DNA of 33,155 nucleotides from Hypsibius dujardini (Eukaryota; Tardigrada; Eutardigrada; Parachela; Hypsibiidae), in contig LRSR01000793.1 in NCBI GenBank assembly GCA_001579985.1, positions 1 to 33,155 on the forward strand, written 5' to 3'. Made by a program: the position numbers and the translations under genes. Positions 1-7,649 of this stretch are shown in pieces; the stretch's first letter is position 1; each line of letters opens with the position of its first letter. The notes below the pieces were generated by a model, which was not told the DNA's origin, searched no databases, and worked only from the letters and a program-made list of their open reading frames with translations.

Positions 1-1345
1 ACTACTCAGCATCCAATCCACTCGAGAGCTTTCTCGCCGGCTTTCAGCGAGCCCCGATCATCCTGGCCTTCCTGTTCCTTTTCCAACTGCGCATCCTGAT
101 GATCGCAGTTGAGACCCGGCTGCGATTGATCAGTTTAAAAAACACTATAAAAGCAGCCTCTTTAACTACTGCCGAATTAAATGTATTACGAGGGCAACAC
201 TCCAAACTGACAGCCCGTATCATCTGGGACAGTCTCTTGGGCAGCATGGCCGTCGTGATGGGCATTGGTTTGTCTAGGGATGGTATCAATGTCAAATATC
301 AAATCAAGTTCAATCAAATTAAATCAAATCGAGTCCGTTTTTGATTTTATATTCATTTGATTTGAGTTTGATTTGATTTGATTTTGATGGGATTTCTGGC
401 GTTTTTGTATACCGATTTTGCATCAAAAGATTCCGTAAATTCTTACTTTTCCATCAGTTACTGATAGGACTTTTGGTCATAAACTGCCAAACCCTTAGTC
501 AAACCTAGAAATTGGTTACCAGACTTTCAAACAAAGTTACCGGTACGGCTCAGCTAACTAGCAAGGATTGCCATCCAGGTCTGCTTAAATTGCGTGCGAC
601 CTCTTTCTCAGATGCCGATAAAACATAAAACTCTGAAATGTAATTGCTAATAAATGAGGAAAGTATACGTCGAACAAAAATTATAAAGTACTTACTTGGA
701 AATCAGATGAGTAACCAAATTTGGTTTTCTCTTTTATCGTGCAAAAAGAAGTGATGAGAAATCAATCAATGCACATTGCATGTATCTATTGTTCTCGAAT
801 TGTGTGTGACTTAATTAACATTCCCATAAACTTCATTTCAGGAGCACTGTACAACTGCTACACGGTACATAATAAAAAATGTGCCAAAACAGTCGGAAAT
901 TAAACAAATTCAAAACCCAGTCAAATCAAAATCAAATAATCAAATGACTTTCAAAATCAAATCAAATGTGCCTTTTCGTCATTTGATGTTATCCCTAGGT
1001 CTGTCCACGGTTCCCTTCGTGGTGTTGGACTACGGCGGGATGAGCGGCAGGACGGGAACGACGCTGATGCTGAACATCGGAAACAATCTGTTCGTGGTGC
1101 AGCGGCTCTACACGCCGTTTGTGTATCTTCTCTTTTTTCCGAAATTCCGCGCGGCAGCAGCACGACCGTTGATCATGGCGGCGAGGTGGTGTGGTTGTAC
1201 CGGCGGCGGTGGGGGCAGTGTTGGTGCTGATGTGAGCAGTGTTGGTGCTGGTGTGAGCAATAAGATTGGCCTCATGCCGGTAACTTACGCCGGGAGGCGT
1301 GGCGCGGACAGTATCACGGCGGCAGACGTCGCACGGACATTGTAG
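1..1345 (+). CDS. Class-A (rhodopsin-like) GPCR, C-terminal part, 5' truncated
   Basis: Two exons are visible. Exon A runs from the window edge (open in frame from base 3) to 267, and exon B is 999-1345 with a TAG stop. The joined frame reads through without a break. Exon A encodes a hydrophobic helix (APIILAFLFLFQLRILMIA, TM5-like), a basic loop, and a TM6-like helix beginning LTARIIWDSLLGSMAVVMGI. Exon B completes TM6 (LSTVPFVV) and gives TM7 ending LYTPFVYLLFFPKFR. This fits the class-A NPxxY-x6-F motif with Thr in place of Asn. A Gly/Ser-rich cytoplasmic tail (GGGGGSVGADVSSVGAGVS) follows. The family call rests on this helix order and the TM7 motif. The ligand is unknown and TM1-4 lie outside the window. 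The true start of exon A is uncertain; possible acceptors end at 9 or 48. The intron is transposon-derived (see 275-997). Confidence 0.68.
275..997. mobile_element. hAT-like nonautonomous element forming the GPCR intron
   Basis: The element begins TAGGGATGGTATCAA. Its other end, read on the complement, begins TAGGGATAACATCAA. It is flanked by an 8-bp direct repeat, GGTTTGTC (267-274) and GGTCTGTC (998-1005), which differs at one base. An 8-bp duplication and TAGGG-type ends are typical of the hAT superfamily. Subterminal zones are rich in TCAAATC and its complement on both sides. No transposase frame is visible in about 720 bp, so it is a nonautonomous copy. The host intron uses GT at 268 inside the left duplication, and AG formed where the right terminus meets the right duplication (997-998). 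Splicing therefore removes the element plus exactly one duplication copy. Confidence 0.7.
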
Positions 1346-1797
1346 CTGTGTGTTCTTTTAACTCGCGGAGAACTTCAAATGGTTGGAGAAGTCCGCCAAT
1401 TCTTCATCACTGCTTTTTTGTGACTTAGGCTACAAGTCCTTCTCCCTTTTTGTCCCATGTTGCCATTACGAGTGCTAACCAAGGTCCCTTTGAGTTGTCA
1501 TAACAAATTTGATAAGTTTAGTTTGAAAAGCTGAATTTCTCTGCAATGTTTTAGTGTGAAAACACTGAGATTTAGCTTGCCTCCACTTTTTGCGTAAAAG
1601 TTTGTGCGCATAACCTTTGGTAATTCAAAAGGTTGCCCGGACTTTGAGCATGATAGCTCTCTCCGGATGTTTATAAGCAAATAATAAGGACCTCTAGCAC
1701 AAGAAACCATATTGGAGCAAAGGAAGCCACAGTAACGCAAAAAAAAAACTTTTTTTCTTTACCAAGACAACTGTGTGAGGTTATGAATGCTTCGTGA
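1346..1797. other. Intergenic, no gene seen
   Basis: This lies between the GPCR stop codon and the stop of the GR pseudogene, so it is a convergent intergenic stretch. A run of nine A and one of seven T sit near 1739-1757. No convincing poly(A) signal or coding stretch was found on either strand. Confidence 0.5.
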
Positions 1798-2372
1798 CTA
1801 TTGGGAAAGATGGCACACTCTAACGTCGTCGTCCATTCTCTCGTCGAGCCCAAGATTGAGCTGCAGTTTAAAGAACAGAATTTGGTGCGTGACGTACGTC
1901 CCAAAAACTTACCAGTCAAACGAAGCTTTAACGTGGATGTCCGCAACCATAACGAGCGTAAGTGTCGGGCTCAAGTGTGTACTAGTAGGAATGCCTCAAA
2001 TGATGGTGAATATTTTCCAAGTCGTGAATCGCTTCCGGCTAGATATAAGTTTTGTTAGGAAAAGTTGCTGTTGTAATCCGTCAAAGGAGCTCATTTTAGA
2101 CTGATCCAGGCCGTACAGCAGTTGCAGAGGAGTGAAAGGCCTATAGCCAAATGGCAGGTTGATCAATCGGAACAAAATCTTTGACCTTCGAAGCCTCAAA
2201 GGCCTGTCTTTAATTGGTCATCGCCAGGTATCAGGATTGATTAGAGCGCCAAACTGCTTGACTTTTCATAATTTGGTCTAGCAAAAAAGAAACCAATCAA
2301 AAAATTCATTCTGAGTGGCGTTACAAATGAACGCTTTTTGGCTTCACCACTGTCCACAGTAGAGATATGAGG

Positions 2373-2869
2373 TACGATCAACGACAAGATTGAGTACAAT
2401 GAAGGGTCCGGGGACTGGGCAAAAGCGGCGGAGCAAGGGTTAGTTTTCAAACAATCCAACAATCAACCACCTGACCTGCAGAGGTTGCTTTGCTCCTGCT
2501 TTTTTCTGCTGGTCTAAACCGGCTTTCATTGATTTTTATTGTTTGATAGTTTTATTGTTCATATGCGGTACCGGTAGATTGCTCGATTGTTTGCCCTCTG
2601 CCAACTTTGTTTCCGGCGTTACCTGTTATTTTTGTTTTTAATATTTTTTAGCTCGGTAATGTCATAAAATTTTAAAATTTCATCCAATTTGTGCATAGCT
2701 TTCATCCTTTACATAAATTGAACCACAAATTCTTTGTTTGGAAATGGAACAAAGCAACAGCTGCAAGTCAGGTGGTTGATTGTTCAGTTGTATGAAAAGC
2801 ACCCCTTGCTCCGCCCCTTTTGCCAACTCCCGGGACCCTTCATTGTACTCAATCTTGTCGTTGACTGTA
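2373..2869. repeat. Inverted repeat, two 120-bp arms
   Basis: The arms are 2373-2492 and 2750-2869. They are clearly complementary, sharing for example TCATTGTACTCAATCTTGTC and GTCAGGTGGTTGATTGTT, with scattered mismatches, and are separated by about 257 bp. The arms end without recognisable target duplications. The structure fits an old foldback element or a pair of oppositely inserted copies of one repeat. It lies inside the decayed GR locus. No coding potential is seen. Confidence 0.75.
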
Positions 2870-2915
2870 ATGTCTGGTCAAACCTCGTGTTGGAATTGAT
2901 TGGCATCATATCAAG

Positions 2916-2942
2916 TCATTCAATCATTCAATCATTCAATCA
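2916..2942 (+). repeat. Short tandem repeat, 8-bp unit TCATTCAA
   Basis: Slightly more than three tandem copies of TCATTCAA end in TCA. It is a simple repeat with no other feature attached. Confidence 0.8.
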
Positions 2943-3034
2943 AGCTACTGTTTTCTAGTAAATCAAAATCGTCTCTTTTTTACCAAAATCATGTTGCCAA
3001 TGTATGACTAATCATTGTGTTACAAAAGTACTGT

Positions 3035-3169
3035 ATTTTCGCGTTAGACAGGGACAGCGTACGAGCTGTGGAACGTTTAATCGGCCACGCGGCGCTTGTG
3101 CTGTGTGTACGGTGCACACAGCCGTGCACACGGTCCACTCCACTACAACTGTCCCTGTCTAACGAAAAT
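3035..3169. mobile_element. 135-bp MITE-like element with terminal inverted repeats
   Basis: The left end, 3035-3057, reads ATTTTCGCGTTAGACAGGGA then CAG. The right end, 3149-3169, is its complement, lacking only one CG step. The arms match over about 21 bp. The interior has further self-complementary GTGCACAC-type runs around 3104-3132, so the whole unit can fold back. No target-site duplication is visible, so the superfamily is not assigned. Confidence 0.6.
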
Positions 3170-4868
3170 CATCGTCCGACAGAATTTAACGACCTCGTCG
3201 ATCTAAAAACAAAGCCCAGCTTACAAAATTTATATCAAACAGTGGTCGGACATGAAATCAACAGTCAGTTGTGATGCATAATTTCGATAACCTCAGAAGT
3301 TTTGAAAACAATTTCATTTTGCTAAATCATTCAAATAGTTTCGGAATGGAAAATGAAGCTCTATTGGTCTTGTTTGTACGCCCTATGGTTGTTTAGCGGA
3401 TTAATGCCGGAAGCGCACGGCTTTATAAACAATGGCTCCAGTGTGTAGCGTCGAGGCCATATGGTGTAATTGAAGACCAACCAGAAGACCGCACTTGCCG
3501 CCGTCAAGGGCAGCAACGATGGCTTCCTGGCATAAATTGCGAACGCCGAGGACAGACCTTGACAGGTACTACCGCGGAGGATCAGACAAATTCAGGGTGA
3601 AAATATCTCATCCGTCACTTCCAGCAAGGTACAGTTTACTGTGTCGTAATCGGAACCACTCAAGTGACCTGCTGCCACCAGCCTAAGTACACTCCTTGTC
3701 TAGACTCAATTGCAGATCGTTTTTCAAGCGATGGAAGTTGATTGCTAATGCCACTCCGACTAGCTCGGCACGGTGAACGCCACCGAAGCAACCATCTCTC
3801 TCACGAACAGTATCACATGAGCGAACACATCCCCGTCGGAGAAACCTTCCAAAACGATGTACCGCAACTGGGAGAAGCCGGGATAGGGAAAAATTAGCGG
3901 AGCAGCCATGACAAAGACCGTCAAAAAGTTGTTTAATAACGCCAGGAAAAAGAATAAATTACGGTGACCCCGGAAGTTGTGTTCGCAAATGCCCGGCAGA
4001 CTTCTGACAGACAAGAAAAGGATAGATGTTCCCAGCAAACGAACAGAAGGAACCTGAGATTTCGGCTTCACAGTGTTCCCCATGTTGAGTTGGTTCAATC
4101 GCAGCGCTCCAATCCCGAACTGGAAGGAGTAGAAGAATATTTCACAATATACCAGCACAATGAGGAATCCAAGGAAGAGCGTTCGAACCAAGTTCAGGCT
4201 TGACGGGAAGTGCATGCAAATTTCTGCAAGGACTTGCTAACTCCATTACCCGAACCAACCAAGCCATCTGAAGAACGCAGAGGTAGCGGCAGCGTCAACT
4301 TCCAGTTCCATGAACTTCGGCTCTCCCCTCAGCAGCGTTTTGGATGTTTTGAATAATTAAGTCATTACCCTCAAATGGTGTTAGTTAGCTAGTGATACTA
4401 TGATTCTGAGAGGTAGTTGCCCTTAGTTAAGCGGATGTGTTTTGCATTATTTTGCCGCTATGTTATACGTAATTACTGAAATTTTCATCACCATAGATAT
4501 CAAACCAGTACAAATTTTGGCCAGACCTGAGTTGTACTTCGACAGTGATACCACAAACACTTGTGTGGTACTATACATTGTAAATTGTAATTCCATAGTG
4601 GACTGTTGACGTTATGAAAGGAAATGGTATCAGTACGTTTGAACCAATAGCAGAAAAACATATTTCCGGTCACATGACTTGGTTCAACGGAAAAGCGGCG
4701 GTAAAATTGCGGGACTAGAAAAGCGACGTAATTACCGGGCCGGGAATATGCTGGCAATAATGCGGGCAGCCATTGTTCTCTGCGCCGGGAAAGCCCTGGT
4801 ATAGCGCCTGGACAGCTCCCGTCGCTTTGCTAGTAGCTTCCCCAGCACATTTTTACTCATACACTGTA

Positions 4869-4933
4869 CCGCAAACCGCCGGTTTCCCTATCCGGTAAAA
4901 AGTACTGACAGACGGGAAACCGCCGGTTTGCGG
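4869..4933. repeat. Perfect 20-bp inverted repeat (hairpin)
   Basis: The left arm is 4869-4888, CCGCAAACCGCCGGTTTCCC. The right arm 4914-4933 is its exact reverse complement, with a 25-bp spacer. Each arm contains AAACCGCCGGTTT in the same orientation, so the unit is a direct and an inverted repeat at once. Confidence 0.85.
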
Positions 4934-5051
4934 AACACAACTTCGCACTGGGTGTGTACTTTGCACAGAGTCTTAAAGTAGGCTGATTGCATGGCGCTCC
5001 TATCCGTATTTGTTACATAAGTGCGAGCACTGCAGTTTGATGATTGCTACT

Positions 5052-5398
5052 GTATGAGGGAAGGGCACTGGAATGGGCCACTTGAATTTCCGTACGCTGG
5101 ATTGGGCCATCGGGCGACAGGGCGCGCTCTGTCGCAAATGAACCGAAAACAGATGAGTCACTGCATAGTCAGCGTCCTCTATAATGAGCTTTCTCCAACT
5201 GTTCAATCATTTCGTTTTTTAAACATGTTCCCACAACTTTTTTTATGTCTGACACGCGTTCCACCGGGTTATCGATTATTCTCTGTCGCTTAGGACTTTG
5301 GTGATAGCCAAAACTTGTGTGCAAGTTCTGATTCCAGGGTGGCCCATTCCAGGGTACGAGAAAGTCAAGTGGCGCATTTCAGTCCCTTTACCTCATAC
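5052..5398. repeat. Imperfect inverted repeat, arms of about 58 bp
   Basis: The arms 5052-5109 and 5340-5398 share GTATGAGG, GCCACTTGA, TCGTAC-like and TGGGCCA blocks on opposite strands, at roughly 80 percent by eye. A 230-bp centre separates them. It may be a degraded foldback or MITE. No flanking duplication is recognised. Confidence 0.6.
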
Positions 5399-5811
5399 TT
5401 TATGTCTATGCGTGTATCTTCATAAGACGCGAGATAGTTCTCACCCTTGTCTAAATATAGCTAGCACATATTGGCCGTGAAACTTCTTAGACATCGCATC
5501 GATACATATCGATCCTGAAAGGCTCATCTGCTACACATGCGCTCAAACTGTTTATTTATGTGTGTGTTTTTTGGAAGTCAGTAACACCATGAGTCACTTC
5601 AGTACAGGACCGTCAAGAAGAGCACACAAGGCATGCTGGAAATAAGTTATGTAGAATATAGTTCTGCTTTCTGGTTTCTCGTGGAATCTTTTCCGTGTCT
5701 CCCTAAGAACGCAATTTTTCAATCCCCTTTTTTGCTAAGAGTTCGTTCGAACTTTCAGCCTTTGAATTTCGTTGATTTTAGCCCCACAAACGAGTTAAGG
5801 AGAACGTAAAA

Positions 5812-6255
5812 ATGGTCACTACTGCCACGCTGCCGTGGCTTCAGTCGAATTTCTACGACCGCCGTGCCACGTGCCGCCCCTATACCGGCCACGATTTACG
5901 ACGAGCTTATCCTCAACCGGAGGAACCACCGTCTCGAGCGCTTGTCAACCCTGTCCTCCAGCACACGCGAGAGGTGGAACGAATACGGGCTGAACGGAAC
6001 AAGCGGAACGGTGAGAGCGTCGTCGCGGGAACGTGCGGAAATTTCCCCTGCCACGGCGGTCTGAAGACCAACAGGGTGGACTACTACATTACCCCACCGG
6101 TGCGAAGGGATCCGCTGGCGGGGGTCCGTGAGGGCAGCAGTTCCTCCAATATGGCCGGACGTGAGAAAACGTATTTGCCGGCGTTGTCGAAGCAGTCCAG
6201 TCGGAGAATTGTCGGGTATACTTATGAACCGCCGACGGTTGTCATCAAGCTTTAA
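5812..6255 (+). CDS. Uncharacterised basic 147-aa protein, single exon
   Basis: The ATG at 5812 is in a good context (GTAAAAATGG) and the frame runs 147 codons to TAA at 6253-6255. A tandem poly(A) signal follows (AATAAA at 6421 and again near 6442), so this looks like a complete intronless gene. The product is rich in Arg, Pro, Ser and Thr. It has no signal peptide, no membrane helix and no cysteine-rich module. Visible landmarks are a Pro-rich stretch (PQPEEPP), a charged likely-helical segment (HTREVERIRAERNKRNGE), a DYYITPPVRRDPLAGV stretch and a C-terminus GYTYEPPTVVIKL. I do not recognise the family. A small cytoskeletal or ciliary protein is possible but unsupported. The opposite strand also has a long open frame (5896-6348), which I treat as an artefact. 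GC content here is higher than in the flanks, as expected for coding sequence. Confidence 0.6.
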   Translation: MVTTATLPWLQSNFYDRRATCRPYTGHDLRRAYPQPEEPPSRALVNPVLQHTREVERIRAERNKRNGESVVAGTCGNFPCHGGLKTNRVDYYITPPVRRDPLAGVREGSSSSNMAGREKTYLPALSKQSSRRIVGYTYEPPTVVIKL

Positions 6256-6420
6256 CGAACGAGTCAACCAGTTCATGCATGGTGTGAAGTGAAGCACTGT
6301 AGTTACTAATTCTCGTCGGTAAAGTCTTGGAGTTTTTCCTTGTGTCATTCTTGTTTCAGCTTTTTCTTTTTAAGTCAGGGTTTTAGGAAGGATGTATTCG
6401 TACTTTGTTTGACCAGTTGA

Positions 6421-6447
6421 AATAAAGTGGGATTGTAAGCAAATAAA
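6421..6447 (+). terminator. Tandem poly(A) signals of the 5812 gene
   Basis: AATAAA occurs at 6421-6426 and again within AAATAAATG at about 6441-6448, some 165 to 190 bp after the stop codon. That is a suitable position for 3' end formation of the 147-aa gene. Confidence 0.55.
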
Positions 6448-6448
6448 T

Positions 6449-7649
6449 GCGCGAATAGATACCGGATTTCGGGAATGCTGTCTGGCCTGCACAGCCGTGG
6501 CTATAGCTTAGGCTGTTTAAATGCGATCTTAAAAATTATTTGTTTTTACTACAAAGAAAAAATAAGCGACGACAGGTGGAAACAAAGTTGTTTGATTTTG
6601 CTTGCTTTTGAGATTGTTATCCCAGAAAGCGTGAGCCTCCAAAATATTCTGCGTATCGCATTGAAGCTACAGCTACATTGAAGCTCTGTATTTTATACCA
6701 TTTAATGCAGCTCAGAATTTGCTGTAAATTCCAAAAACGTGAATGCCAATTTTAGGGCCCCACTTAGGATAACTCCACAAACAAAAATCAGAGTGTTTGG
6801 ATAGCTACGAAACTGTGTTGCTGTTGTTTTTGAATTTTTGGATAGCTATCTAAGATATCTGCTGTTTTGGGGGAGACATTTTTCAGTCAATTTCACTTTT
6901 TCACAAACTCGCAAAGTGGTATCCAGGTCAACGGCTAGATCTTCCTCAGTGTTTCCGATTGAGTTGCTTTTTGCAGCAGCTTAAATCGTGAATATTCGCC
7001 TGTTTTTTATCGTGTGTATCGTTTGATTATGCACTTTTCATTTGACTGTGCAGTAGCCGTTTTCAACAAATCTGCGAATTTGACGCCATTTTATTTTTGA
7101 TTGGTTAGAAAACAGAAGTCCGATCTAAGCAAACTTTGAGAGCTTCGTTGACCGACTTTCGAGAATAATCTATAAAAATTTTATACTGAGCCTGTCTACA
7201 GTAGGTGGCGCTGAGGCTCCTTTTGAAGACAGTTTAGAAAGTATTGTCAAACCCTGTACATATTTGCTGGTACTGATCCTGTATGAGTGCGAATTCGTTC
7301 TGATCCGGTTTCGAATGCCCAACTCCCTGAGCTTCGTGAGAAAAGCATGACGCTATCTAAACTCCAAGAGCAGATCCCTCTGCACATGAGCAAACGATGA
7401 ACTTGCAGTTAAGAGGAATGTGCGAATATAGGTGTAGTTGTAGTGCTTATCTTTCCTACAAAAGAACACCGAAGAAAAGAAAGCGAATTAAAAATTGCAT
7501 ACTATATGTATTTAATGAAAAGTGAAACATGTATTTCTGGAAAGCCGAGAGACATGCGGAGCTTTCTAATGAGTCTTTCGACTTGTGAATCAGAAACTGC
7601 ACAGTACACAGCGCACATTGCACATATCTAAGAGGCGTAATGAAGAATG
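6449..7649. other. Intergenic, no gene seen
   Basis: This AT-rich sequence lies between two convergent genes: the 147-aa gene on + and the GR gene ending at 7650 on -. Open frames are short and unlike any family I know. No repeats of note were seen. Confidence 0.5.

Larger units (their letters stand above)
1798..4311 (-). pseudogene. Gustatory receptor-like pseudogene (7tm_7 type), first copy of the cluster
   Basis: This is a decayed paralogue of the two intact GR genes at 7650-10574 and 15988-18698. The N-terminus (ATG at 4311) reads MELEVDAAATSAFFRWLGWF and then meets a stop. 4215-3760 keeps TM1-TM4-like segments (for example FFYSFQFG), then stops at about 3760. Homology resumes in another frame (LVGVALAINFHRL, near 3751-3713) and again as SLEWFRLRHSKLYL (near 3660). 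After further stops and frame changes, LSSAFAIYA appears near 3560. The third exon (about 1983-2140) is 158 bp instead of the paralogues' 159 bp, and carries a stop just after WKIFT. The last exon (about 1798-1907) keeps the TM7 signature YVTHQILFFKLQ and a short tail. The gap where paralogues have an 81 to 296-bp intron is about 1.3 kb and holds inverted-repeat elements. Multiple frameshifts and stops make function unlikely. Confidence 0.8.
4312..5811. other. Intergenic stretch with two hairpin repeats
   Basis: I see no convincing gene between the GR pseudogene and the gene starting at 5812. It holds the perfect 20-bp inverted repeat at 4869-4933 and the longer imperfect one at 5052-5398, both listed separately. 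The open frames here coincide with the repeat arms and do not resemble a known family. The 5' flank of the 5812 gene shows no clear TATA box. Confidence 0.5.

Noticed and set aside
5896-6348. A 150-codon open frame opposite the 147-aa gene
   Set aside because: It overlaps the + strand gene. The + strand has the better start context and poly(A) signals, and this frame's product is Arg-rich without recognisable motifs, typical of antisense shadows.
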